Shown: one piece after another, positions 41,907-50,600 of the stretch
Numbering within the stretch: position 1 is the first letter of the stretch
Layout of the letters: every line of letters begins with the position of its first letter
Assembly: GCA_035443885.1 (NCBI GenBank)
Contig: DAOMNO010000005.1
Span: forward strand, 1 to 64,000
From: DAOMNO01 sp035443885
GTDB lineage: Bacteria > Planctomycetota > Phycisphaerae > Phycisphaerales > SM1A02
Length of the DNA stretch: 64,000 nucleotides
Direction: 5' to 3'
Position numbers and translations under genes: made by a program
The notes under the pieces: model-generated
The model's input: only the letters and a program-made list of their open reading frames with translations
Told to the model about the DNA's origin: nothing
The model's database searches: none

Positions 41907-42863
41907 TCACATCGCGCTGGGGTGCCAGATGGTTTTCATTTCGACGAAAGCCTCAATCATCCAGGGCGATTCGCAGATGGTTTCTTCGTACCAGTGGTCT
42001 GGTTCGATCTCGCGCACATGCACGCGCTTGACGTTTTCCGCAGCACCGAGCCGCAGCGTCATCGCATCTTTCTTCGCAAGGTTCGCAGCGTGAATCGCAT
42101 CGATATCGCGGTGGTTCGCGAGGTGTTCGAGCAGTTCGCTCTGCTTGCCGGTGAGCATGTTGACGACGCCTGCGGGCACATCAGACGTGGCGCAGACTTC
42201 GCCAAGCACGGCGGCGGGCACCGGGTTCGCATCACCAGCGATGGCGACGACCGCATTCCCCGCGCACAGTGGCGGCGCGAGAAGGGACACAAGACTCAGC
42301 AGCGGCGGCTCAGCAGCGCCGGGCGGCGCGACGACGGCGACCACGCCTGTCGGCTCCGGCACGGTGAAGTTGTAATGAGGTGACGCCACCGGGTTGTTGC
42401 AGCCCAGCACCTGCGCGTATTTGTCCGCCCAGCCTGCAAAGCAGACGAGCCGGTCAATCGCAGCGTCCACTTCGCGAATCGCTCCGCTTCGCCCCGCAGT
42501 TGAACCAGTGCGCGCAGACGATGCGCGAATCCGTGAGGTTGAGCGTGATTTGGACGCTTTGGTGTTGCGACGGCTTGATGCTTCGCCGATCGCATCCGCA
42601 AACTCCTGCCGCTTGCCTTCCATCATCTCCGCCATACGGTAGAGCACCTGGCCTCGGTTGTAGGCGGTGGCGTCAGCCCACTTCGGCTGGGCGGCCCTAG
42701 CAGCTTCCACCGCGTCGCGAAGGTCTTTGCGCGAGGCATGGCAGAGATGCGCGACCGCACCGGAAGCCAGCTCAAAGCGGATGGAGCGGCCGGATTCCGT
42801 CCGCGGAAATTTGCCCGCGATGAACAGCTTGTAGGTTTTCTGAACGTCAAGACGGGCGGACAT
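41907..42863 (-). CDS. Short aldehyde dehydrogenase-like protein
   Basis: A protein of 318 aa of the aldehyde dehydrogenase superfamily (about 480-500 aa usual). N-terminal and cofactor-domain segments are present (YKLFIAGKFPRTESGR, EPTGVVAVVAPPGA, LLAPPLCAGNAVVAIA, VPAGVVNMLTG), but the catalytic domain with the active-site cysteine is missing; the sequence passes straight to a short C-terminal EPDHWYEETICESPWMIEAF. Residues about 95-130 are an unusual Ser/Arg/Thr-rich stretch replacing normal sequence. It is probably an inactive partner of a full-length enzyme, as known for paired ALDH genes in related bacteria (inference). GAGGAGG lies upstream of the start. Confidence 0.75.
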   Translation of the reverse strand: MSARLDVQKTYKLFIAGKFPRTESGRSIRFELASGAVAHLCHASRKDLRDAVEAARAAQPKWADATAYNRGQVLYRMAEMMEGKRQEFADAIGEASSRRNTKASKSRSTSRIRASSARTGSTAGRSGAIREVDAAIDRLVCFAGWADKYAQVLGCNNPVASPHYNFTVPEPTGVVAVVAPPGAAEPPLLSLVSLLAPPLCAGNAVVAIAGDANPVPAAVLGEVCATSDVPAGVVNMLTGKQSELLEHLANHRDIDAIHAANLAKKDAMTLRLGAAENVKRVHVREIEPDHWYEETICESPWMIEAFVEMKTIWHPSAM

Positions 42864-42944
42864 GGCCTGCGGGCCTCCTCATGCGGTATGAGCATCACGA
42901 TACAACCGCGATGGCCGCAAGGCTACCGTCTTCGCTGCACCGGC

Positions 42945-42950
42945 TACCAT
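42945..42950 (+). promoter_or_regulatory. -10-like element, leaderless promoter of the peptide-binding protein gene
   Basis: TACCAT followed by 7 nt and the ATG at 42958, the same geometry as at 20175 and 14572. Confidence 0.4.
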
Positions 42951-42957
42951 CCGCATC

Positions 42958-44877
42958 ATGCGACTGCTCGTTCCGCTGCTTCTGCTGGCGTTCATCCTGC
43001 TGCTGGTGCTGTGGCTTGATGGTCGCGGCACCGCGGCGGCGGGTGGCGGCGCGGAAGCGGACCTTGTCATCATCAATCGTGGCGATGTCTTCACGCTTGA
43101 TCCTCAGCGTATGACGTATCTCAAGGACTTTCGCATGGCGTACGCGCTGTACGAGGGTCTGGTCCGGTGGAATCTGGATGATTACAGCGTGGAGCCTGCT
43201 GCTGCGGCTCTGCCCGCCATCAGTGAGGACGGGCTTCGGTACACATTCACCATCGTGTCCGATGCGAAGTGGTCGAACGGCGACGCGCTGACTGCGGATG
43301 ATTTCGTCTATGCGTTCCGCCGCGCGCTGTTGCCTGATTCCGCATCGTATTACTCAAGCGTGCTGTTTGTGATCGCAGGTGCGAGGGAGTTCTTCGACTG
43401 GCGTGCGGCGCGCACGTCGGTCTTCCGCGCGGGTGATGACGCCGGTGAACTCTGGCGCGAAACACTCGCGCGTTTTGACGAAACGGTGGGGGTAAAAGCG
43501 ATCGATTCGCGCACGCTGGAGATCACGCTGGCGCAGCCCGTACCTTATTTTCTTGACATGCTCTGCATGACCGTGGCGATGCCTGTGCACCCGCCGACGG
43601 TGGAGCAGTGGACATCGCTGAATGCATCGACCGGCCGCATTGAACAACGGCACGAATGGTGCAAGGCGGGGCGACTGGTGAGCAACGGGCCGTATCAGCT
43701 CGAACGATGGCGCTTCAAGCGAGACATTCTTCTCGTGCGTAATCCGCATTATCACGCACCGGAGATTGTGCAAAGCGATTCCGTGCTGGCGATCACGATC
43801 GACGATGCGAACACGGCGGTGCTTGCGTTTGAAGCCGGCGCAGCGGACTGGCTTGGCGATGTAACGACTGAATACGACGCAGACATGCTCGCGCAGCGGA
43901 GTGCGTACATCGAAAAGCATCGTGAAGCGATGAACGCCATGCTGGCACGGGGTATGTCTCTTGATGAAGCGCTCGCAGCCCTGCCTGCGCCGCAGCGGGG
44001 CGAGCGACGTAACGTGCACGTTACGCCTTCGTTCGGCACGGCGTTTTACAGCTTCAATTGCAGACCAACGCTGCGAAACGGCCGCGTAAACCCGTTTGCA
44101 GATGCAGGCGTGCGGCGAGCGTTCGTGCTGGCGACTGATCGCGAGTCGATTGTTCGCAACGTTACACGGCTGAATGAGCCGGTGCAGACCGCGCTCGTGC
44201 CGCCCGGCAGTATTGCGGGGTATCGCAGCCCCGAAGGGCTTGGCTATGACCCGCAGCGGGCGCGCGAGGAGCTTCGCACGGCGGGCTGGTCTCATTCGCC
44301 GACCGGTGCGCTGATGAATGAGCAAGGCGAAACGTTTCCGATTGTTGAGATTCTCTGGACGACGAATACGCCTCGTTTCGGCTGGATTTCGCTTGAGCTG
44401 AAAGCGCAGTGGGAGCGCGTGTTGGGTGTGCAGGTGGAGCTGCGCGGCGTGGACACACGCTTCTATCGGGAAGACCTGCGCAACGGGAACTTCATGGTCG
44501 CGCGCGGCACGTGGTACGGCGATTACGGCGACCCAACGACGTTTCTCAACCTCTTCCACAGCGAGGACGGCAACAACCATCGACGATACGCCAGCGAATT
44601 GGTGGATGATCTGCTCGCCCGCGCCGCAGCAGAGCGCGAGCCAGCAGCGCGGCTGCGCCTGCTGGAAGAATGCGAGCGACATGTCTTCCAGCAGGATGTG
44701 CCGATGCTCGTGCTGTATCAGCTTGTGCAGGTCTCCATGCATGAGCCGGGCGAACTGACGGGCCTGAGCGCGCACCCGCGCATGATGCAGTACTACTGGC
44801 GGATGAAACGTTCAAACGCCCGCAATGTGCTGGCTTTCCACCTGTTTTGCAAAGTCAAATCTGACACATGCATGTGA
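42958..44877 (+). CDS. Peptide ABC transporter substrate-binding protein
   Basis: An OppA/DppA-type (SBP_bac_5) solute-binding protein of 639 aa, anchored or secreted through an N-terminal hydrophobic segment (LLVPLLLLAFILLLVLWL). Typical stretches are FTLDPQRMTYLKDFRMAYALYEGL, YTFTIVSDAKWSNGDALTADDFVYAFRR, VSNGPYQLERWRFKRDI and DAGVRRAFVLATDRESI. It captures oligopeptides in the periplasm for the permease encoded just downstream. The last residues (FHLFCKVKSDTCM) lie beyond the usual end of the family. Confidence 0.88.
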   Translation: MRLLVPLLLLAFILLLVLWLDGRGTAAAGGGAEADLVIINRGDVFTLDPQRMTYLKDFRMAYALYEGLVRWNLDDYSVEPAAAALPAISEDGLRYTFTIVSDAKWSNGDALTADDFVYAFRRALLPDSASYYSSVLFVIAGAREFFDWRAARTSVFRAGDDAGELWRETLARFDETVGVKAIDSRTLEITLAQPVPYFLDMLCMTVAMPVHPPTVEQWTSLNASTGRIEQRHEWCKAGRLVSNGPYQLERWRFKRDILLVRNPHYHAPEIVQSDSVLAITIDDANTAVLAFEAGAADWLGDVTTEYDADMLAQRSAYIEKHREAMNAMLARGMSLDEALAALPAPQRGERRNVHVTPSFGTAFYSFNCRPTLRNGRVNPFADAGVRRAFVLATDRESIVRNVTRLNEPVQTALVPPGSIAGYRSPEGLGYDPQRAREELRTAGWSHSPTGALMNEQGETFPIVEILWTTNTPRFGWISLELKAQWERVLGVQVELRGVDTRFYREDLRNGNFMVARGTWYGDYGDPTTFLNLFHSEDGNNHRRYASELVDDLLARAAAEREPAARLRLLEECERHVFQQDVPMLVLYQLVQVSMHEPGELTGLSAHPRMMQYYWRMKRSNARNVLAFHLFCKVKSDTCM

Positions 44878-44947
44878 TGCAGATGCCGTTCTCTCGCACT
44901 CATGAAGCCATGTCTGCCCTGGCTCTCTTTGGATGTTTCCCCGAACG

Positions 44948-45889
44948 ATGCTGATCCGTCGTCTCATTCAGTTGCCGTTCATTCTGCTCGTGATCTACAC
45001 GATCACGTTTGCGCTGGCGTGGCTGATTCCGGGTGACCCGTTGCAGCAGGACGAATCGCGCCAGCCGCCGCCTGAGATTGCACGGGCGATGCGTGAGCAA
45101 TATCGGCTGGACAGTCCGTGGACGTTCTACTGGGATTACCTCGGCAATGCGACGGGTGTGAAGTGGCTCGTCGGCGCGCATGATCGGCCGTTCGACCTCG
45201 GTCCAAGTCTTCGTCATGAAAACTGGAGCGTCAACGAGATTCTCGCAGCAGGGTTGCCCGTCTCGCTTACGCTCGGCTTCAGCGCGATCCTTATCGCGTG
45301 CGTGATCGGCATCACGGCGGGAGTGATCGGCGGCGTGCGGCCCGGTTCGCTGACGGACTTCGCAACACTGCTGATCGCGCTCGTCGGCATCAGCCTGCCC
45401 ACATTCGTCATCGGCAGCGCGCTGCTTGTGGTGTTTTCGGTGCAGCTCGGCGTCTTGCCTGTGGGCGGTTGGGGCGAACTGCGCCACATGGCCCTGCCTG
45501 CGCTGACCTTGTCATTGCCCTTTGCTGCGTACATCGCGCGTCTGACGCGCTTCGGCATGATTGAGCAGATGAGCGCGGACTATATTCGCACCGCGCGTGC
45601 GAAAGGTTTGCCTGAGCGCACGGTGATTCTCAAACACGCGCTCAAGAATGCCTTTCTGCCCGTGCTGAGCTATCTCGGCCCCGCAGCGGCGGCGGCGATG
45701 ACCGGCTCGTTTGTTGTGGAAGTCGTGTTCGCCGTGCCGGGCATCGGCACGCATTTCGTGGATGCAGTCTTGAGCAAAGACCTCACGCTCATCATGGGCG
45801 TGGTGCTGGTCTATTCAACGCTGCTGATCGTGCTCAACCTTGCGGTGGATGTGCTGTATCGCTGGGTCGATCCGCGCATTCAGATGTAA
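44948..45889 (+). CDS. Oligopeptide ABC transporter permease (OppB/DppB type)
   Basis: A protein of 313 aa with six predicted membrane helices and the BPD_transp_1 loop MSADYIRTARAKGLPERTVILKHALKNA (EAA-type motif that contacts the ATPase). It forms half of the channel with an OppC-type permease. OppC, OppD and OppF are not found downstream in this window, where a lipoprotein gene follows instead. The start at 44948 (MLIRRLIQLPF) is preferred over an upstream Met because it matches the family's N-terminus. Confidence 0.9.
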   Translation: MLIRRLIQLPFILLVIYTITFALAWLIPGDPLQQDESRQPPPEIARAMREQYRLDSPWTFYWDYLGNATGVKWLVGAHDRPFDLGPSLRHENWSVNEILAAGLPVSLTLGFSAILIACVIGITAGVIGGVRPGSLTDFATLLIALVGISLPTFVIGSALLVVFSVQLGVLPVGGWGELRHMALPALTLSLPFAAYIARLTRFGMIEQMSADYIRTARAKGLPERTVILKHALKNAFLPVLSYLGPAAAAAMTGSFVVEVVFAVPGIGTHFVDAVLSKDLTLIMGVVLVYSTLLIVLNLAVDVLYRWVDPRIQM

Positions 45890-46005
45890 CGCAACGTTCA
45901 TTAATGTTGTTTTTGTCAGTATGTCCCAACGGCTTGGCGGAAGCAGCGGAAGCCCCTACCATGGGCTGCTCGAAATGGTCGCTGCTGTCGTTCATTCGCC
46001 GACAC

Positions 46006-46647
46006 ATGAGACGAAACAACCCGATATTTTCTCCGTTTGAAGTGTTGCTCGGCGCGCTCTGCCTCGCGGCGGTGTGCGCGGGCTGCACGTCCACCATTCG
46101 CGTAACCGACCCGCCCCGCACGGCGACGGAGCAGTTTCTGCTTTCCAAAGCCGCGGCGGCGGCGGTGGAGCAGCTTTCCATCGAAGCTCTCCACGGGCGC
46201 ACGGTGTTCATGGATTCAACCTACTTCGCAGCGGCGGAGCAGGCGTTTGTGCTGGGCGAGCTTCGCGCCAAGCTGCTGCTTGGCGGCGTGCAGCTCACTG
46301 CGGCGCGCGACCAGGCCCAGATCATTCTCGAAGTGCGCAGCGGCGGCGTCGGCATAGATCGATCCGACTTCCTGATGGGTATTCCTTCACTGATTGTCTC
46401 TGCGGGCGATACGGAAGGCGGCGGCATCGCGCGCACGCCGTTCGCCACACCTGAACTGGCTATTGTGAAGAATGTCAATCAGGTCGGTGTGGCGAGCGTT
46501 GCGTTCGTGGCGTATTGGGCCGACACCGGTGAAGTCGTCGCATTCTCCGGCCCGACGATCGGCCGCACGATGCGCGAGGACTGGTGGTTCCTCGGCTTCG
46601 GCCCGCGCACCGTGGGTAACATTCCGACCACTGAAGCGACCGAGTGA
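46006..46647 (+). CDS. Putative lipoprotein of planctomycete type
   Basis: A protein of 213 aa with signal and lipobox VCAGC (VLLGALCLAAVCAGC), then RVTDPPRTATEQFLLSKAAAAAVEQL and FMGIPSLIV-like strands; ends FLGFGPRTVGNIPTTE. The ordered RTATEQFLLSKA... start and the closing segment resemble DUF6655-like planctomycete lipoproteins; function unknown. It lies between the permease gene and the second AsmA-like gene, all on the plus strand. Confidence 0.7.
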   Translation: MRRNNPIFSPFEVLLGALCLAAVCAGCTSTIRVTDPPRTATEQFLLSKAAAAAVEQLSIEALHGRTVFMDSTYFAAAEQAFVLGELRAKLLLGGVQLTAARDQAQIILEVRSGGVGIDRSDFLMGIPSLIVSAGDTEGGGIARTPFATPELAIVKNVNQVGVASVAFVAYWADTGEVVAFSGPTIGRTMREDWWFLGFGPRTVGNIPTTEATE

Positions 46648-46758
46648 TTCGCTTCCCAGCGTGATTTGAGCGTTCATCGTCATCAACGGGCTTTCCCGCT
46701 CGCGCAACGTGTTCCACGACTGATCTCTGTCAACTTATTCCTGATCTCTTTCGCACTC

Positions 46759-49700
46759 ATGCGTCGCTGGCTCTTCTGGATTTTCGTCTTGTTCATCGTT
46801 CTGCTGCTTGGCTCGGCGCTGGCGGCGCAGATCATGCTGCGCACCGATCTGCCTCGCCGCATCGCGATTGATGTGCTGCAGGAGCAGACGGGTCTGCGGT
46901 TTCAGGCGGATTCACTGGAAACGACCTGGCGCGGTCGGACGGAGCTGCGCGGCTTGACGATTTCGCTGCCCCTGGAGCCGCTCAGTTCGCCCCCGATGCT
47001 TGAAGTGCCTTCGTTGCAGCTTTCGCATACCGATCTGATCCGTCTTGTGTTGTTCCGAGACATTCAGATTGATCTGGCGGAGATCGACCAGCCGACGGTG
47101 CGACTGGTGCAGGATGCTTCCGGTCGCTGGAACATTGTGCAGGCAGCGATGATCGTCGAGCAGACACAGGCATCGCTTCATTCAACAGTGGGCGGCGTGA
47201 GCCTGCCTCGCGTGAGTCTTCGCGATGCGATGATTGAAGTAACCGCGCGCGAAGGCGATACGGTGATCTACGGCCCGGTGTCGGTGGAAGGCGCGCCGGA
47301 TTCACCGATTGCCGCGACGGCGTGGAGCTTCGCGCTGGAACTTGCGCAGGAGACTGTGGTCAACGGGCGAGTCGCGCCCGCTGGCACATGGTCGCATCAG
47401 GTCGATTTCAACTTCGAGGCCGTGCGCCCGTTGATCGATCCGTGGCTGTCGCAGTTGCCCGCGGTGCCGGATTTGCCTGCAGACATGCGCATCAAGGGCG
47501 GGTGGCATGGCGAAGTGCGCGATGGCCGGCTTGCGGGGCGGCTGAGCCTGGACCGCATCGTTGCAGACGACATGACGGCGGAAGGGCGCACGGCGATCAT
47601 CGTAACGGCGGACGGACTGCGCATTGAGCCGACGAACCTGCTGTTTCACACCGGCGAGCCTGCGATTGATCCCGTGCGATTGCTGAGCGGTGCGATCTAT
47701 GCTTCGCCCGACTCTGTGCGGCTGGAGCGCGTGATGATTGAGGCGGCGGGTGCGGCGGCGCAGGTGGATGGACGATGGGACGCGGACCTCGAACGAGGCG
47801 AAGCGATTGTGCGGTGGCGTGGCGATGCGTCATCATGGCTGCCTGAGACGAAGCACGAAGGCGTTGTCATCGCATCATTCGAGACGCCCGGCATCGGGGC
47901 GCAGCATATGAATGCGGAAGTGATGTTCCGCGGCAGCGCGCCATACGGCGAGTGGGAGTCGGCGTTCGATCTTGCTGCGTCGGGCGAATCGTGGACCAGC
48001 CTGACAGGATCGCTCACCACGCGCGTGTTGACGTTGTTTGGCGAAGAACACGCAATTGATCTCTCCGGCTTGAGCGCAAGGCTGCGACGGGACGGTGCGG
48101 TGGTGCGCCTGACGCATGTGAACCTGCCTGATGGCTCTGCGCGCGGCGAGGGATTCGTCAATCTTGATTCTGGTGCGTGGTCGCTTGATATGGCTCTTCG
48201 GCAGTGGGCGCCTTCATCGTGGCTGGTCAAAGGATATGAGTGGATCGAGCCGGTCGATGTGCGCGTGCAGGCGATCGGAGATGCACAGCGTATCGTGGTG
48301 GACCGCTTTGTGGTTACACAGGCGGAGACGCGCCTGACTGCTGCGGGGGTGTACGTCTTCGGCGCCAATGAGCCGCTGGACGCGAGGTTGACGGTGCGTA
48401 CGACGCTGCCCGTAAACGGCGCCGAGATGAGGGGCGTCGCTGAGGCGGATGTCGCTGTGCGCGGCGGGGCACAACCGTGGGCGTTTCACATGCAGGGCCA
48501 GGCGCGAGGTCGCGAACTCTCTTGGTCTGGTCGATCGATTGAGGATGTTCAAGTTGCGCTCACGGGGTCCATCAATGAACACGCTGCGCAGGTGAATACG
48601 GAGTTTTTCTCGCTGCTCGGCGGGCGGTGGCGGATGAACGGAAGTATTGATCTTGACCGCCTTGATGTGCGGGCGACGCTTGAGGGAGTGGGCACGGCAA
48701 TTGAGCGATTGATCGCGACGCTGGACTTGCCGATTGAGATGACCGGCAAAGCTGATGCATCAATTGAGGTGTTCGTGCCGAGGCTTGATTTCTCGCTGAC
48801 CGAAGTGCAAGGCGCATGGACTGCATCGGACGTGCTGTGTGAGCCGCTGTTTGAGTCGCCTGCGGTTGCGGTGGGTGCGATCCGATCCTTTGGGGAGCAC
48901 GTGCATCTGCATGAAATGCATGTGGCATATGACGGCGGGACAGCCACTGGCGACGTGCGGTTCAGTCTGAGCCAACCGGAACGGATCCGCGCCCTGGTGA
49001 ATCTGAATCAGTGGCCTCATGCGTTTGAGAATGCGCGTGGCCGCATTGATGCTGCGCTTGACGTGATGGTTGATCTCAATCAGCTTCACGTAGAGGGAAC
49101 GCTTGAAGGTGAAGGCGTCGTTGTGTTCACGGATGCGACGGACGAATTGACGGAGCACGAGGGCACGTTCCGCTTTGAAGGAACCATTTCGGAACGAACG
49201 CTTGATCTTGCACAATTCTCGTTTGAAGCGCTCGGCGGCTCTCTGACGGGCGGCGGGCGGTTTGTGCTGTCCGGCGAATCATGGACGGACAGCACCGCAC
49301 ACGCGCACTGGACGAACTTCGATCTGCCCACGCTGGCGCAGCTTTCACCACGACTGGCGCTGGCGCAGCACATGGAGGGTCGCAGCTCAGGCGTCGCCAC
49401 ACTGCGGCGAGAAACGAAGCCGCGTGCGCCGGAGCCGATGCGTGTTGAAGTGAGCGCGACGGTTGAGGGTGGGCGTTTCGTGCCGGGCGAGCCGGAAGGC
49501 GATGAGCCTGTTCGCACGATCGATTTCGACACGCTGGAATTGGTCGGCCACCTAGGCGCGGAGCGGCTGATGATTGAGCGTGCGCAGCTTGGCGTGGCGG
49601 ACGGCACGATCACGGCGTGGGGAAGGTTGAGCAAGCACGCCCTGCCGGATGGCGATGCGCTCTTCTCGCACATCTACCTGACGCTGGATCGGCTTGATCT

Positions 49701-50259
49701 CGATCAGATCGTCGCAGCATCCGGCTATGCGGATGAGCCGACGCCCGGCAGAATCAGCGGGCGGCTCTCCCTCGGCGGGTATGTGAATGCTCCTCACCGC
49801 ATGTTCGGTGAGGGTGTGATTGAAGTGGCCGAATCCGATCTTGCTTCCGTGCCGGGCTTCGCGCTGATTCACGACATTCTCGCGCCGAAGCGGCGCAATG
49901 GCGGGAACGGTCTGACCGGCAACGGGCAGATGACGGTGCGGATGGAGAACGACGCGATGGAGTTCAGCCGCATTACGTACTTCAATCGTGGCACGGATGT
50001 GGTCGGCCGCTTGCGGATCGAGAACATCTGGCTGGGGCGGGAAAGCCCGGTGAGCGGCCTCTTCGGCGGGGTGTTGCGCCCGCTGCGCGATGTGAACCTT
50101 CCGCTCATCGGCAAGCTGGACAACGTGATGAGCGCGATTCAGACGAATGCGGCATCCGTGCGAGTCAGCGGCACACTGGGCGACCCGCAGCAAAGCATTG
50201 CACCGCTGGCGGAAGTAACCGGCGCGCTGGAGCGCGTGCTTCGCGGCCTTTCGCAATAA
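46759..50259 (+). CDS. AsmA-like envelope protein
   Basis: A protein of 1166 aa with one N-terminal membrane anchor (RRWLFWIFVLFIVLLLGSALAA) followed by AsmA-type sequence (LRTDLPRRIAIDVLQEQTGLRFQADSLET, WRGRTELRGLTISL, DIQIDLAEIDQPTVRLVQDASGRWNI) and long beta-rich repeats ending RIENIWLGRESPVSGLFGGVLRPLRDVNLPLIG. Members of the family bridge the periplasm and affect lipid transport. It is the second such protein here, with little direct similarity to the one at 6180-10652. The start at 46759 (MRRWLFW) gives the anchor at the N-terminus. Confidence 0.8.
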   Translation: MRRWLFWIFVLFIVLLLGSALAAQIMLRTDLPRRIAIDVLQEQTGLRFQADSLETTWRGRTELRGLTISLPLEPLSSPPMLEVPSLQLSHTDLIRLVLFRDIQIDLAEIDQPTVRLVQDASGRWNIVQAAMIVEQTQASLHSTVGGVSLPRVSLRDAMIEVTAREGDTVIYGPVSVEGAPDSPIAATAWSFALELAQETVVNGRVAPAGTWSHQVDFNFEAVRPLIDPWLSQLPAVPDLPADMRIKGGWHGEVRDGRLAGRLSLDRIVADDMTAEGRTAIIVTADGLRIEPTNLLFHTGEPAIDPVRLLSGAIYASPDSVRLERVMIEAAGAAAQVDGRWDADLERGEAIVRWRGDASSWLPETKHEGVVIASFETPGIGAQHMNAEVMFRGSAPYGEWESAFDLAASGESWTSLTGSLTTRVLTLFGEEHAIDLSGLSARLRRDGAVVRLTHVNLPDGSARGEGFVNLDSGAWSLDMALRQWAPSSWLVKGYEWIEPVDVRVQAIGDAQRIVVDRFVVTQAETRLTAAGVYVFGANEPLDARLTVRTTLPVNGAEMRGVAEADVAVRGGAQPWAFHMQGQARGRELSWSGRSIEDVQVALTGSINEHAAQVNTEFFSLLGGRWRMNGSIDLDRLDVRATLEGVGTAIERLIATLDLPIEMTGKADASIEVFVPRLDFSLTEVQGAWTASDVLCEPLFESPAVAVGAIRSFGEHVHLHEMHVAYDGGTATGDVRFSLSQPERIRALVNLNQWPHAFENARGRIDAALDVMVDLNQLHVEGTLEGEGVVVFTDATDELTEHEGTFRFEGTISERTLDLAQFSFEALGGSLTGGGRFVLSGESWTDSTAHAHWTNFDLPTLAQLSPRLALAQHMEGRSSGVATLRRETKPRAPEPMRVEVSATVEGGRFVPGEPEGDEPVRTIDFDTLELVGHLGAERLMIERAQLGVADGTITAWGRLSKHALPDGDALFSHIYLTLDRLDLDQIVAASGYADEPTPGRISGRLSLGGYVNAPHRMFGEGVIEVAESDLASVPGFALIHDILAPKRRNGGNGLTGNGQMTVRMENDAMEFSRITYFNRGTDVVGRLRIENIWLGRESPVSGLFGGVLRPLRDVNLPLIGKLDNVMSAIQTNAASVRVSGTLGDPQQSIAPLAEVTGALERVLRGLSQ

Positions 50260-50270
50260 CAGCGAGGCGT

Positions 50271-50486
50271 TTATGCGGACATCTTCATCTCGCCGGCGAG
50301 CGCATCGGTCGTACGACGGCGAATCGAGCCGAGTTTGTCGATGACGGTGTCTTCTGAAATCTCCAGCACGGCGGCGATCTCGGCTGGCGTCAATTCCTCT
50401 GCGTAGTGCAGCATGAGGATGTAACGCTCAACGCGGTCGAACGTGGCTGCGAGTTCCATGACGAATCGGGCATCCTTGCCATTCAT
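50271..50486 (-). CDS. Small sigma region-4-like HTH protein
   Basis: A protein of 71 aa almost entirely covering a sigma-70 region-4-like helix-turn-helix: FDRVERYILMLHYAEELTPAEIAAVLEISEDTVIDKLGSIRRR. No region 2 is present, so it cannot act as a full sigma factor; it could be a DNA-binding regulator or a relic. The start at 50486 has GGAGA about 12 nt upstream. Convergent with the AsmA-like gene, 11 bases apart. Confidence 0.65.
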   Translation of the reverse strand: MNGKDARFVMELAATFDRVERYILMLHYAEELTPAEIAAVLEISEDTVIDKLGSIRRRTTDALAGEMKMSA

Positions 50487-50600
50487 CGGAGGTCTCCAGT
50501 TGGACTTACGCCACAGATGATGCGCGAGAATCCGCTGCGCGTCAAAACAACATGGACCGGCGTCGCCTTGGCGGCCAACCGTTGAGCGATCCGCGTTGCG

